From positions 1 to 64,000 of the forward strand of contig NZ_JAAXGE010000001.1 of the NCBI RefSeq assembly GCF_014750685.1: DNA of 64,000 nt, read 5' to 3'. Shown here piece by piece: positions 1 to 9,522 of this stretch. How positions within the stretch are numbered: the stretch's first letter is position 1; every line of letters begins with the position of its first letter. A model generated the notes under the pieces. The model had not been told where the DNA came from. It did no database searches and was given only the letters and a program-made list of their open reading frames with translations. A program made the translations under genes and the position numbers. This DNA comes from Bacteroides sp. GM023. Its GTDB lineage: Bacteria; Bacteroidota; Bacteroidia; Bacteroidales; Bacteroidaceae.

Positions 1-21
1 TGTGAGAGGTCGGAAAATGAA

Positions 22-56
22 AGTAGGAAGAAAACTACTTTTATTTTCCTCCTACT
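22..56. repeat. Imperfect inverted repeat (possible hairpin)
   Basis: Two 13-nt arms (22-34 and 44-56) are complementary except for one position. It could be the terminator of a gene left of the window, but there is no clear T-run after it. The rest of 57-157 shows nothing I can name. Confidence 0.3.
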
Positions 57-157
57 CGATTTAATGGAATATGTCTCTCTATTCGTGATATATTTTAGCT
101 AATATTCGGGTTTAACTTATGAAATGAAATTTTATTCGATAAAAAAGTAACGTTTTA

Positions 158-188
158 TTTGGTGGTAACGAAATAATCCATACCTTTG
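158..188 (+). promoter_or_regulatory. Promoter of the leu operon
   Basis: TTTG at 158-161, a 19-nt spacer and TACCTTTG at 181-188 followed by CACC match the Bacteroidetes housekeeping promoter (-33 TTTG, -7 TAnnTTTG) exactly. Transcription should start near 195, about 25 nt before the leader peptide start. Confidence 0.85.
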
Positions 189-217
189 CACCGTCAAACT
201 ATAAAAAGAGACAAGAA

Positions 218-301
218 ATGAATCAAATGTTTATACATATTCTACTATGCGGTATTATTATTCTACTATCAAAGGTTAGTGGAAGTGAGTGCTGCGCGTA
301 A
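218..301 (+). CDS. Leu/Ile-rich leader peptide of the leu operon
   Basis: A 27-codon open frame lies between the promoter and leuA. It begins with MNQMFIHILLCG and carries control codons CTA CTA (codons 9-10), ATT ATT ATT (13-15) and CTA CTA (16-17), then a Val codon at 20. It ends at TAA 299-301, just after the antiterminator arm. Concentrated Leu and Ile codons ahead of a terminator hairpin are the hallmark of ribosome-mediated attenuation: a ribosome stalled for charged tRNA-Leu lets the antiterminator form. The peptide probably has no function beyond being translated. Its position and codon content, not homology, support the call. Confidence 0.8.
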   Translation: MNQMFIHILLCGIIILLSKVSGSECCA

Positions 302-362
302 GTGTGTATAAATGAAGATATACGAAAGCCTTTCTCACTTCCAAGTGTGAAAGGCTTTTTTT
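281..362 (+). terminator. Attenuator: antiterminator and terminator of leu leader
   Basis: The terminator stem is 325-340 paired with 343-358 (16 positions, one mismatch) and runs into T residues through 362. The competing arm GGAAGTGAG at 281-289 pairs perfectly with CTCACTTCC at 334-342, inside the terminator's left arm. The two structures exclude each other, so leader translation can decide read-through into leuA at 394. Confidence 0.8.
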
Positions 363-393
363 AATGCTAATAATTACATAATATAAAAAGAAT

Positions 394-1890
394 ATGGACA
401 ATAGGTTATTTATTTTTGATACCACCCTTAGGGATGGCGAACAGGTTCCGGGATGCCAGTTGAATACAGTGGAAAAGATTCAGGTAGCAAAGGCATTGGA
501 ACTACTGGGGGTAGACGTGATTGAAGCCGGATTTCCCATTTCAAGCCCGGGTGACTTTAATTCAGTGATTGAAATTTCGAAAGCGGTGACTTGGCCTACT
601 ATCTGTGCTCTGACCCGTGCCGTTCAAAAAGATATTGATGTAGCTGTCGATGCGTTGAGATTTGCAAAGCATAAACGTATTCATACAGGTATCGGCACTT
701 CCGATTCACACATTAAATATAAGTTCAACTCGAATCGTGAAGAAATTATCGAACGTGCGGTAGCTGCTGTGAAATATGCCCGTCGTTTTGTAGACGATGT
801 AGAGTTCTATGCGGAAGATGCCGGTCGTACGGACAACGAATATTTGGCGCGTGTAGTAGAAGCTGTTATCAAGGCAGGAGCTACGGTAGTCAATATACCA
901 GATACGACTGGTTATTGCTTGCCTTCGGAATATGGCGCTAAGATTAAATACTTGATAGACCATGTAGACGGCGTTGAAAATGCAATCCTTTCCACTCACT
1001 GCCACAATGACTTGGGTATGGCTACTGCCAATACGATTGCAGGTGTTTTGAATGGCGCACGCCAGGTGGAAGTTACCATCAACGGTATCGGCGAACGTGC
1101 CGGAAATACTGCGCTCGAAGAAATTGCAATGATTATCAAGAGCCACCACGAAATTGACATTCAAACTAATATCAATACACAGAAGATTTATCCGACCAGC
1201 CGCATGGTATCCAGCTTGATGAATATGCCGGTACAGCCGAATAAGGCTATCGTAGGTCGCAATGCCTTTGCCCACTCTTCGGGTATCCATCAGGATGGTG
1301 TGTTGAAGAATGTACAGACGTATGAGATTATCGATCCGCACGATGTGGGCATTGACGACAACTCAATCGTATTGACTGCCCGTAGCGGACGTGCCGCTTT
1401 GAAGAACCGCCTGACTATCCTGGGTGTTGAGTTAGACCAGGAAAAACTGGACAAGGTTTACGAAGAGTTCTTGAAGTTGGCAGATAAGAAGAAGGATATT
1501 AACGATGATGATATTTTGGTATTGGCAGGTGCAGACCGTAGCCAGAACCACCGCATCAAACTGGAATACCTGCAAGTGACGAGTGGTGTCGGTGTTCGTT
1601 CCGTAGCCAGCCTGGGATTGAATATTGCCGGTGAGAAGTTTGAAGGTTGTGCCAGCGGTAACGGTCCGGTAGATGCAGCTATCAAGGCATTGAAGAAGAT
1701 TGTAGACCGCCACATGACGCTGAAAGAATTTACTATTCAGGCCATTAGCAAGGGAAGTGATGATGTAGGTAAAGTTCATATGCAGGTGGAATACGATAAC
1801 CAGGTTTATTATGGTTTCGGCGCAAATACGGATATTATTGCCGCTTCAGTAGAAGCCTATATCGACTGTATCAACAAATTCAATTCGTAA
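394..1890 (+). CDS. leuA: 2-isopropylmalate synthase
   Basis: Condenses acetyl-CoA with 2-oxoisovalerate to 2-isopropylmalate, the first committed step of leucine synthesis in the cytoplasm. The 498-residue length is typical. The N-terminal HMG-CoA-lyase-like TIM barrel carries [10 protein letters not shown] (8-17), the metal-binding HCHND motif near residue 202 and NGIGERAGN shortly after. The last 120 or so residues form the LeuA dimer/allosteric domain (about 370-498), which normally confers leucine feedback inhibition. It is the first gene after the attenuator and leads leuC, leuD, a paralogue and leuB, so control is probably both transcriptional (attenuation) and allosteric. Confidence 0.95.
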   Translation: MDNRLFIFDTTLRDGEQVPGCQLNTVEKIQVAKALELLGVDVIEAGFPISSPGDFNSVIEISKAVTWPTICALTRAVQKDIDVAVDALRFAKHKRIHTGIGTSDSHIKYKFNSNREEIIERAVAAVKYARRFVDDVEFYAEDAGRTDNEYLARVVEAVIKAGATVVNIPDTTGYCLPSEYGAKIKYLIDHVDGVENAILSTHCHNDLGMATANTIAGVLNGARQVEVTINGIGERAGNTALEEIAMIIKSHHEIDIQTNINTQKIYPTSRMVSSLMNMPVQPNKAIVGRNAFAHSSGIHQDGVLKNVQTYEIIDPHDVGIDDNSIVLTARSGRAALKNRLTILGVELDQEKLDKVYEEFLKLADKKKDINDDDILVLAGADRSQNHRIKLEYLQVTSGVGVRSVASLGLNIAGEKFEGCASGNGPVDAAIKALKKIVDRHMTLKEFTIQAISKGSDDVGKVHMQVEYDNQVYYGFGANTDIIAASVEAYIDCINKFNS

Positions 1891-1960
1891 AAAGCAGGCT
1901 TGGAAGTAGATAAGCCGGTTAAAAAAGAAAATAGTAATTAGTAAAATAGTAAATAAACAG

Positions 1961-3355
1961 ATGAATACATTATTTGATAAGATATGGGATGCCCATGTGG
2001 TGACTACCGTGGAAGATGGCCCTACACAGCTTTACATTGATCGTCTATATTGTCATGAAGTAACAAGCCCGCAAGCCTTTGCCGGATTGCGCGAACGTGG
2101 AATCGGGGTGTTACGTCCGGAAAAGGTATTCTGTATGCCCGACCACAATACGCCGACTCACGATCAGGATAAACCGATTGAAGATGCTATCTCCAAGACA
2201 CAAGTGGATACTCTGACGCAGAATGCTAAGGATTTCGGCCTGACACATTACGGCATGATGCATCCGAAGAATGGTATTATCCATGTGGTAGGCCCGGAGC
2301 GCGGTCTGACTTTGCCGGGAATGACCATTGTTTGCGGTGACTCCCATACTTCTACTCATGGTGCCATGGGAGCGATTGCTTTCGGTATCGGAACGAGTGA
2401 AGTGGAAATGGTACTGGCTTCGCAATGTATCCTTCAGTCAAGACCGAAAACGATGCGTATCACTGTGAATGGTGAACTGGGTAAAGGTGTGACTGCAAAA
2501 GATGTGGCTCTGTATATGATGTCCAAGATGACTACCAGTGGCGCTACCGGATACTTTGTAGAATATGCAGGTTCGGTTATCCGCAACATGACTATGGAAG
2601 GACGCCTTACGCTCTGTAACCTTTCTATCGAAATGGGTGCACGTGGTGGTATGGTTGCTCCTGATGAAGCGACTTTTGAATATATCAAAGGTCGTGAGAA
2701 TGCTCCGAAAGGAGAAGAGTGGGAAAAAGCTTTGGCACACTGGAAAACACTGAAGAGTGATGATGATGCCGTATTCGATAAGGAAGTACGCTTTGACGCA
2801 GCTGATATCGAGCCGATGATTACCTACGGAACTAATCCGGGAATGGGTATGGGTATCACTCAGCATATCCCTACTACTGAAGGAATGGGCGAAGCCGCAC
2901 AGGTTTCTTTCAAGAAATCATTGGATTATATGGGATTCGAGCCGGGTGAGTCTTTACTGGGCAAGAAGATTGACTATGTATTCCTGGGTGCTTGTACAAA
3001 CGGTCGTATTGAAGATTTCCGTGCATTTGCTTCTCTTGTGAAAGGTCGCAAGAAAGCGGATAACGTAATCGCATGGCTGGTTCCGGGTTCCTGGATGGTA
3101 GATGCGCAGATTCGTAAGGAAGGCATTGACAAGATACTGACTGAAGCAGGTTTTGCTATCCGTCAGCCGGGATGTTCTGCTTGTCTGGCGATGAATGATG
3201 ATAAGATTCCTGCCGGCAAATATTCGGTATCTACCAGCAACCGTAACTTTGAAGGTCGCCAGGGACCGGGTGCACGTACATTGTTGGCTAGTCCGCTGGT
3301 AGCGGCTGCGGCTGCGGTGACAGGTGTGATTACCGATCCGAGGGAATTGATGTGA
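1961..3355 (+). CDS. leuC: 3-isopropylmalate dehydratase large subunit
   Basis: With LeuD it isomerises 2-isopropylmalate to 3-isopropylmalate through 2-isopropylmaleate. The 464-residue protein is a standard aconitase-superfamily large subunit. It has [11 protein letters not shown] near 125-135, and cysteines for the [4Fe-4S] cluster in LGACTNGR (near 344) and [10 protein letters not shown] (near 404 and 407). It lies 70 nt after leuA and 42 nt before leuD in the same operon. The short AT-rich gaps before leuC and leuD resemble each other (both hold AATAGTAAATAAACAG just before ATG), which suggests a shared ribosome-loading leader. Confidence 0.95.
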   Translation: MNTLFDKIWDAHVVTTVEDGPTQLYIDRLYCHEVTSPQAFAGLRERGIGVLRPEKVFCMPDHNTPTHDQDKPIEDAISKTQVDTLTQNAKDFGLTHYGMMHPKNGIIHVVGPERGLTLPGMTIVCGDSHTSTHGAMGAIAFGIGTSEVEMVLASQCILQSRPKTMRITVNGELGKGVTAKDVALYMMSKMTTSGATGYFVEYAGSVIRNMTMEGRLTLCNLSIEMGARGGMVAPDEATFEYIKGRENAPKGEEWEKALAHWKTLKSDDDAVFDKEVRFDAADIEPMITYGTNPGMGMGITQHIPTTEGMGEAAQVSFKKSLDYMGFEPGESLLGKKIDYVFLGACTNGRIEDFRAFASLVKGRKKADNVIAWLVPGSWMVDAQIRKEGIDKILTEAGFAIRQPGCSACLAMNDDKIPAGKYSVSTSNRNFEGRQGPGARTLLASPLVAAAAAVTGVITDPRELM

Positions 3356-3397
3356 TTTCAATCGTAAATCGTAAATATTTAAATAGTAAATAAACAG

Positions 3398-3994
3398 ATG
3401 GCTAAGACAAAATTTAATATCATAACAAGTACTTGTGTACCCCTGCCTTTAGAAAATGTAGATACCGACCAGATTATTCCGGCTCGTTTCCTGAAAGCAA
3501 CTACTCGTGAAGAGAAATTCTTTGGTGATAACCTTTTCCGTGACTGGCGTTACAATGCCGACGGTTCTCTGAATCAGGATTTTGTGTTGAATAATCCTAC
3601 GTACAGCGGACAGGTATTAGTGGCAGGAAAGAATTTCGGTTCGGGTTCGAGCCGCGAACACGCAGCCTGGGCGATTGCCGGATATGGCTTCCGTGTGGTG
3701 GTATCCAGTTTCTTTGCCGATATTCATAAAAACAACGAGTTGAACAACTTTGTGCTTCCGGTGGTTGTTACCGAAGAATTCCTGCAAGAACTGTTCGATT
3801 CGATTGAAGCGGATCCGAAGATGGAAGTGGAAGTGAACCTTCCCGAACAGACCATCACCAACAAGGCGACAGGTAAAAGTGAACATTTCGAAATCAATGC
3901 TTACAAGAAACATTGTTTGATGAACGGATTGGACGATATAGATTTCCTGCTAAGCAATAAAGACAAAATAGAAGAATGGGAAAAGAAGGCGTGA
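3398..3994 (+). CDS. leuD: 3-isopropylmalate dehydratase small subunit
   Basis: This is the swivelling small subunit that completes the active site of LeuCD. At 198 residues it has family length. It carries DTDQIIPARFL near the N-terminus and GKNFGSGSSREHAAWAI in the middle, the characteristic substrate-contacting loop. Its 3' end overlaps the next gene by 19 nt, so the two are probably translationally coupled. Confidence 0.95.
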   Translation: MAKTKFNIITSTCVPLPLENVDTDQIIPARFLKATTREEKFFGDNLFRDWRYNADGSLNQDFVLNNPTYSGQVLVAGKNFGSGSSREHAAWAIAGYGFRVVVSSFFADIHKNNELNNFVLPVVVTEEFLQELFDSIEADPKMEVEVNLPEQTITNKATGKSEHFEINAYKKHCLMNGLDDIDFLLSNKDKIEEWEKKA

Positions 3995-5526
3995 AAATAG
4001 AAGTCATGGACACAACGCTCCGTGATGGTGAACAAACCAGCGGAGTATCTTTTGTGCCTCATGAGAAGCTAATGATCGCCCGTTTGCTATTGGAAGATTT
4101 GAAGGTAGACCGGGTAGAGGTTGCCTCGGCACGAGTATCGGAAGGCGAGTTTGAAGCCGTGAAGATGATTTGTGACTGGGCAGCCCGGCGCAATCTGCTC
4201 CAAAAAGTGGAGGTGCTGGGATTTGTAGACGGCCACACTTCGGTAGACTGGATACAGAGTGCCGGTTGCCGTGTGATTAATCTCCTTTGCAAAGGTTCGC
4301 TGAAGCATTGTACGCAACAACTGAAAAAGACACCGGAAGAACATTTGGCGGACGTTATCGACGTGGTGCACTATGCCGACGAGCAGGATATAACCGTCAA
4401 TGTCTATCTGGAAGACTGGAGTAACGGCATAAAAGATTCTCCCGAATATGTATTCCAGTTGGTGGACGGATTGAAGGAAACGAGTATCAAGCGTTTCATG
4501 CTGCCCGATACGTTGGGAGTCCTGAATCCGTTGCAGGTAATAGAGTATATGCGGAAGATGAAGAAACGTTATCCGAATACTCATTTCGATTTCCATGCGC
4601 ACAATGATTATGATTTGGCGGTGAGCAATGTGCTGGCAGCGGTATTGAGCGGTGTCAAAGGATTGCATACTACCATCAACGGACTGGGCGAACGGGCGGG
4701 CAATGCTCCTCTCGCAAGTGTACAGGCTATTCTGAAAGATCATTTCAATGCGGTGACCAATATCGACGAAAGCCGTTTGAACGATGTCAGTCGGGTGGTT
4801 GAGTCATATTCGGGTATCATGATACCTGCCAATAAGCCGATTGTGGGCGAGAATGTCTTTACGCAAGTGGCGGGCGTGCATGCCGACGGTGACAATAAAA
4901 ATAACCTGTATTGCAATGACTTGCTTCCCGAGCGGTTCGGGCGTAAGCGCGAATATGCGTTGGGCAAGACAAGTGGCAAGGCGAATATCCGCAAGAACCT
5001 CGAAGACCTCGGACTGCAACTGGACGAAGATTCCATGCGCAAGGTGACGGAACGCATTATCGAACTGGGCGACAAGAAAGAACTGGTGACGCAGGAAGAT
5101 TTGCCGTACATTGTTTCTGATGTATTGAAACATGGTTCGATAGGCGAGAAGGTCAGACTGAAGAGTTATTTCGTAAATCTCGCTCATGGCTTGAAGCCGA
5201 TGGCAACGTTGAAGATAGAAATCAACGGAAAAGAATACGAAGAAAGTTCGGGTGGAGACGGTCAGTATGATGCTTTTGTCCGTGCATTGCGTAAGATATA
5301 TAAGGTGACACTGGGACGTAAATTCCCGATGCTGACCAATTATGCGGTAACCATCCCGCCTGGCGGACGTACGGATGCGTTTGTGCAGACGGTAATCACA
5401 TGGAGCTATGACGAACAGGTGTTCCGTACCCGTGGACTGGATGCCGACCAGACGGAAGCTGCCATCAAAGCTACTATGAAGATGCTGAATCTCATAGAAG
5501 ATGAATACGAGAAGAATAACGATTAA
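3976..5526 (+). CDS. LeuA/citramalate synthase-family enzyme
   Basis: A second acyltransferase of the LeuA/homocitrate/citramalate family, 516 residues. [14 protein letters not shown] opens the TIM barrel, FHAHNDYD supplies the metal-binding HxHxD site and NGLGERAGN follows. A C-terminal LeuA-type dimerisation domain is present from about residue 390. It is clearly diverged from the leuA of this operon. Plausible substrates are pyruvate (citramalate, feeding LeuCD and LeuB toward 2-oxobutanoate and isoleucine) or 2-oxoisovalerate. Being inside the leuCD-leuB operon fits either, because citramalate uses the same downstream enzymes. The start could be ATG 3976 (overlapping leuD), GTG 3991 or ATG 4006; 4006 would begin directly at [10 protein letters not shown]. 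Sequence alone does not settle the substrate. Confidence 0.85.
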   Translation: MGKEGVKIEVMDTTLRDGEQTSGVSFVPHEKLMIARLLLEDLKVDRVEVASARVSEGEFEAVKMICDWAARRNLLQKVEVLGFVDGHTSVDWIQSAGCRVINLLCKGSLKHCTQQLKKTPEEHLADVIDVVHYADEQDITVNVYLEDWSNGIKDSPEYVFQLVDGLKETSIKRFMLPDTLGVLNPLQVIEYMRKMKKRYPNTHFDFHAHNDYDLAVSNVLAAVLSGVKGLHTTINGLGERAGNAPLASVQAILKDHFNAVTNIDESRLNDVSRVVESYSGIMIPANKPIVGENVFTQVAGVHADGDNKNNLYCNDLLPERFGRKREYALGKTSGKANIRKNLEDLGLQLDEDSMRKVTERIIELGDKKELVTQEDLPYIVSDVLKHGSIGEKVRLKSYFVNLAHGLKPMATLKIEINGKEYEESSGGDGQYDAFVRALRKIYKVTLGRKFPMLTNYAVTIPPGGRTDAFVQTVITWSYDEQVFRTRGLDADQTEAAIKATMKMLNLIEDEYEKNND

Positions 5527-5614
5527 TGATTATCGATTAGTGATTAATGGAGAGTGAATTATACTACGGTCTTCGGTTAATCACTAATCACTAATAAACT
5601 AAACATTAAATAAC

Positions 5615-6676
5615 ATGGATTTTAAAATTGCTGTATTAGCAGGCGACGGTATCGGACCGGAAATCTCAGTGCAAGGTGTAGAGGTAATGAGTGCCGTTTG
5701 CGAAAAGTTTGGTCACAAAGTAAGTTACGAACACGCCATCTGTGGTGCCGATGCGATTGATAAAGTAGGCGACCCGTTCCCGGAAGCAACCTATCAGGTT
5801 TGTAAGGATGCGGACGCTGTACTGTTCTCTGCCGTAGGCGACCCGAAATTTGATAATGACCCTACTGCTAAGGTACGTCCTGAACAAGGTCTGCTGGCGA
5901 TGCGTAAGAAACTGGGACTTTTTGCTAATATCCGCCCCGTACAGACATTCAAATGCCTGATTCACAAATCTCCGTTGCGTGCGGAACTGGTAGAGAATGC
6001 CGATTTTATCTGTATCCGCGAACTGACCGGTGGTATGTATTTCGGTGAAAAATACCAGGATAACGACAAGGCTTATGATACCAACTATTATACCCGCCCT
6101 GAAATCGAACGTATCCTCAAAGTGGCTTTCGAATATGCAATGAAACGCAGAAAACACCTGACAGTGGTAGATAAGGCGAATGTCCTTGCTTCTTCCCGTC
6201 TGTGGCGTCAGATTGCACAGGAAATGGCTCCTAATTACCCGGAAGTAACGACTGACTATATGTTTGTGGATAATGCTGCCATGAAGATGATTCAGGAACC
6301 GGCATTCTTCGACGTGATGGTTACTGAAAATACATTCGGTGATATCCTGACAGATGAAGGTTCGGTAATCAGTGGCTCTATGGGATTGCTTCCTTCTGCT
6401 TCTACAGGAGAGAGTACTCCGGTATTCGAACCGATTCACGGTTCATGGCCGCAGGCTAAGGGGTTGAACATTGCTAATCCGTTGGCACAGATTCTTTCCG
6501 TAGCTATGTTGTTCGAATATTTCGACCTGAAAGAAGAAGGCGCGTTGATTCGCAAAGCGGTAGACGCTTCTTTGGACGCAAACGTACGTACACCGGAAAT
6601 CCAGGTTGCCGATGGTGAAAAATACGGAACGAAAGAAGTTGGACAATGGATTGCTGACTATATCAAGAAGGCTTGA
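5615..6676 (+). CDS. leuB: 3-isopropylmalate dehydrogenase
   Basis: NAD-dependent oxidative decarboxylase that turns 3-isopropylmalate into 2-oxoisocaproate. Its 353-residue length is typical. It begins with [15 protein letters not shown], has the Arg/Lys/Tyr active-site region ([12 protein letters not shown] near 130-140, and [11 protein letters not shown]) and the family signature [12 protein letters not shown] with the following Ser/Gly-rich loop near 245-265. It ends the leucine operon, followed by a terminator 30 nt downstream. Confidence 0.95.
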   Translation: MDFKIAVLAGDGIGPEISVQGVEVMSAVCEKFGHKVSYEHAICGADAIDKVGDPFPEATYQVCKDADAVLFSAVGDPKFDNDPTAKVRPEQGLLAMRKKLGLFANIRPVQTFKCLIHKSPLRAELVENADFICIRELTGGMYFGEKYQDNDKAYDTNYYTRPEIERILKVAFEYAMKRRKHLTVVDKANVLASSRLWRQIAQEMAPNYPEVTTDYMFVDNAAMKMIQEPAFFDVMVTENTFGDILTDEGSVISGSMGLLPSASTGESTPVFEPIHGSWPQAKGLNIANPLAQILSVAMLFEYFDLKEEGALIRKAVDASLDANVRTPEIQVADGEKYGTKEVGQWIADYIKKA

Positions 6677-6705
6677 TAAACGCTGATAATAAACTGATAA
6701 TATAT

Positions 6706-6738
6706 AAAGCCTGGCATCGGAAACGGCGCCAGGCTTTT
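6706..6738 (+). terminator. Rho-independent terminator after leuB
   Basis: AAAGCCTGGC (6706-6715) pairs with GCCAGGCTTT (6728-6737) and T residues follow. It sits between convergent leuB and the PAP2 gene. The A-run on the left arm could let it serve both strands. Confidence 0.8.
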
Positions 6739-6769
6739 ATAATTTTAAGAAAACTCAATGGTTTGCTTT

Positions 6770-7462
6770 TTACCAGCTTTTAATCGTGGAATAGATAAGA
6801 ATACCGAGCACTGTCAGCAATCCTACGTAAATCGTGATTGACGACTGTTTTATTTCATTTCTTCTTATACGGGTAGACGGTTCTATATAAGCGGCTGCCT
6901 TATGAGCAAGAGCACTGAACATCCATCCGCCGAATCCGCCGATAATACCGCCGACAAGTAAGTCGCCGGGATAATGTACGCCCAGGTAGATGCGGGTATA
7001 GCAATTGAGGATAGCCCATGTTACAATGAAAATACTCAGCCAGCGTTTGCGGAATGTGAAGAGCACATACATGGCAAGACCGAATGAATTGGCGGCATGG
7101 CATGACGGGAAACCGTAACTTCCGCCACGATAACCATTAACGATATATACCATATCCACAATCGGGTTTTCGAGGTTGGCAGGGCGAAGTCTTGCTACAA
7201 CCGGGCGAATAAGACTACTGCACATTTGATCGGCGAAAGTGATAGTGAGAGCGATAGCCGCCACATAACAAATTACCGCTTTCCAGTGAAAGTTCTTTAG
7301 CAGGATATACAAGATGGTTGCGTACATAGGTACCCAAATAATCTTTCCGGTGAAGGAAGTCATAAAGTAATCCCAAAAAGGGGAGTGGATACCATTGAAA
7401 GACAGAAAGATACTGGTATCTATCTCTGACAGGAATTTGACGATGTCTGTATTTACCATCAT
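6770..7462 (-). CDS. PAP2-family membrane phosphatase
   Basis: An integral-membrane acid phosphatase-type enzyme of 230 residues. The three-part PAP2 signature is visible: an RP-containing motif 1 in LIRPVVARLRPAN, PSCHAANSFG (PSGH variant, with Cys replacing Gly) and RIYLGVHYPGDLL. About five to six hydrophobic helices surround these. Family members act on undecaprenyl pyrophosphate, lipid A phosphates or phosphatidylglycerol phosphate in the inner membrane; the exact lipid cannot be read from the sequence. It sits next to another envelope enzyme on the same strand, but the 93-nt gap and an intervening -7-like region leave co-transcription uncertain. Confidence 0.85.
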   Translation of the reverse strand: MMVNTDIVKFLSEIDTSIFLSFNGIHSPFWDYFMTSFTGKIIWVPMYATILYILLKNFHWKAVICYVAAIALTITFADQMCSSLIRPVVARLRPANLENPIVDMVYIVNGYRGGSYGFPSCHAANSFGLAMYVLFTFRKRWLSIFIVTWAILNCYTRIYLGVHYPGDLLVGGIIGGFGGWMFSALAHKAAAYIEPSTRIRRNEIKQSSITIYVGLLTVLGILIYSTIKSW

Positions 7463-7555
7463 TCTTTATTGTTCTATTTTTTAACGCAGCAAATATACAA
7501 TAAAGAATAGGAAATTGTCCTATATTACCTTATAAATCTTCTGTAATGCCCGGTC

Positions 7556-9391
7556 TTATCTCTTGGCAAGATCATCGTAGAGCTTTTGCAGGAAGGCTTT
7601 TCCTTTTTCCAGGTTCGCTCCTTTTTCTGTACCTTCGTCGAGTTGTACGGTGTTGGCATCCAAGTTATACACCAATTGATTTTCGGGAGTCACCATACCA
7701 AAGAAATTCGGGCGGGTGAAATATCCGAAATGCGGGGATGCCGGATTCATAATATCCTTGCTGAAGGTAAATTCATCGTGCGGCAATCCTAGCTGTGAAA
7801 GCAGGGTGGCGGCAATGTCGATTTGTGAAGCATAGGTATCTATGACACGGGGCTCTTTGACTGCTCCGCCGAACATAATCAGCGGAATAGTTTGGCCGTC
7901 CAATGGATTTTCTATCGGATAAGGATAGGCGCCCTGATGGTCGGGAACAAGTACAAACAGCGTATTCTTCCATAGCGGTGTCTCCTTATACTGCTTTACA
8001 AAATCACCCACGCAACTGTCTGCATATGCAAACGCATTGAGCACTTTATCGTCAAGCCTGTGGAACGGCACTTCGAACGGCTCGTGACTGCTTGAGGTCT
8101 GAACGAGTTTCAGGAAAGGTTCCTGTTGCTTTTCTTCTTTAATGTCTTTCATAAGCCGTTGGAACAGGACATGATCCTGTGCCCCCCATTTTCCGGTGCG
8201 TTCGGACAAAGGGAAATCTTTATCGCAAATAATCTTTTCGATGCCGGAAGATATCAGATAAGAGCGCATATTCGTAAAGTCTGCGTCTCCGCCGTAATAA
8301 TAATCTAAACTATATCCGGCATTTTTCAGGCTGCGCGGGATGGAAGGAAGTTTATCCGTCTTTTCGGGATACTTCATGATGCTGGTACTCGGCTGTCCGG
8401 GATAAGCACTAATGATGGATGCCAGTCCGCGGTCGGTACGGAAACTGCTGGCATAGAAGTTACTGAATAAGATGCCTTCTTTTGCGAATTTATCCATGTT
8501 GACAGCAACATTGGGCTGTCCGCCGAAAGTTTCCATCAAGTGTGTGGAGAAACTTTCGAGAATGATAAAGACGATATTCGGGCGTTGGGTATTCAATAAT
8601 TGCGGGATGCTGTCTGTGGCTGTGACGGGCTTGTCGAGCATGGTTGCAAATAGTTCGTCCGCCACTTTCGGATCCATGAAGCGGAATTGCTTGTCGAAAT
8701 TGGTCTGATGAGTAGCGGAGTACATGAAGCTGAATGCCGGATTGATGGCAGCATGGTTCATCCGCTGGTCCTGGCTGAAATATACTTTGCTCAAATTCAT
8801 GGTCGATACGGTGAAACCGCCGCGGATAGGAATAAAGAGGGCGGCTGTCAGCAACAGAAGTGCGAGAGAGACATTTTGTCGCCGATAGGGTATCTTCAAT
8901 GGTTTTCTTTCGCGGATGAGCACCATATAGAATATATAGTATAAGAGGGCGGCGTAGATAAGCATCGCCAGTATGCCTAACAGGACAAACCAAAAGCTGA
9001 CACTTGCCATGGCGTCTTTGGGCGAAGAGAAGAAATAGAAAATAGGGGTGGCATCCAGGCGGAATCCCCAAAAACCGTACAATCCGAGGTCAACGATAAA
9101 GATGCAAGCCATGACGAAAGCGATTATTCCGAAGTAGACTTGCCGGATGCGCCGGAGTATGGATGATTTTGTCCAGGCGGAAGCTATGAGTATAAGTCCC
9201 GGAATGGCGGTGAGGTAGCCGGCGAGTGAAAAATCCAAAGGCAGTCCGTGCCACATGACACTGAAATAATCGCCGAAGGACACACCGCTATATAATTCAT
9301 GGTAGTAAACCATGAAGATAGGTTTTTGAAGAACAAACAGAAGGACAAACAAAAAATAGGTCGTGAGAAATTGTATAATTCTCTTTTTCAT
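7556..9391 (-). CDS. LTA synthase-like membrane sulfatase-family protein
   Basis: About 611 residues. Five hydrophobic segments in the first 200 residues are followed by an alkaline-phosphatase-like periplasmic domain: PNIVFIILESFSTH gives a metal Glu, FRTDRGLASI holds the probable Thr nucleophile and VPDHQGAYPYP gives the metal Asp/His. This is the LtaS/sulfatase architecture; in Gram-negatives such enzymes move phosphoglycerol or phosphoethanolamine groups onto glycans or lipids. I place the start at ATG 9391 (MKKRIIQFL). The longer TTG-started reading to 9424 begins inside the apparent -7 box TAACTTTG on the minus strand, so it would not be transcribed whole. Confidence 0.85.
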   Translation of the reverse strand: MKKRIIQFLTTYFLFVLLFVLQKPIFMVYYHELYSGVSFGDYFSVMWHGLPLDFSLAGYLTAIPGLILIASAWTKSSILRRIRQVYFGIIAFVMACIFIVDLGLYGFWGFRLDATPIFYFFSSPKDAMASVSFWFVLLGILAMLIYAALLYYIFYMVLIRERKPLKIPYRRQNVSLALLLLTAALFIPIRGGFTVSTMNLSKVYFSQDQRMNHAAINPAFSFMYSATHQTNFDKQFRFMDPKVADELFATMLDKPVTATDSIPQLLNTQRPNIVFIILESFSTHLMETFGGQPNVAVNMDKFAKEGILFSNFYASSFRTDRGLASIISAYPGQPSTSIMKYPEKTDKLPSIPRSLKNAGYSLDYYYGGDADFTNMRSYLISSGIEKIICDKDFPLSERTGKWGAQDHVLFQRLMKDIKEEKQQEPFLKLVQTSSSHEPFEVPFHRLDDKVLNAFAYADSCVGDFVKQYKETPLWKNTLFVLVPDHQGAYPYPIENPLDGQTIPLIMFGGAVKEPRVIDTYASQIDIAATLLSQLGLPHDEFTFSKDIMNPASPHFGYFTRPNFFGMVTPENQLVYNLDANTVQLDEGTEKGANLEKGKAFLQKLYDDLAKR

Positions 9392-9484
9392 ATATGTAAA
9401 CTTAAAAAGATTGAACGGATACAAAGTTACTATACTTTTCCTTATCTTTCTTATGATGTGATGTAAAACATACCTTTTTTTCCA

Positions 9485-9492
9485 TATCTTTG
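9485..9492 (+). promoter_or_regulatory. -7 box for cysK
   Basis: TATCTTTG followed by CCC fits the Bacteroidetes -7 element and lies 30 nt before the cysK start. No convincing -33 TTTG was seen at the right distance. Confidence 0.6.
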
Positions 9493-9522
9493 CCCTAAAT
9501 GTGACAAAAATTAAGTAATGAA

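Noticed and set aside
9392..9424. N-terminal extension of the LTA synthase-like protein
   Set aside because: It begins with TTG inside an apparent -7 promoter box; ATG 9391 gives a normal membrane-protein start.
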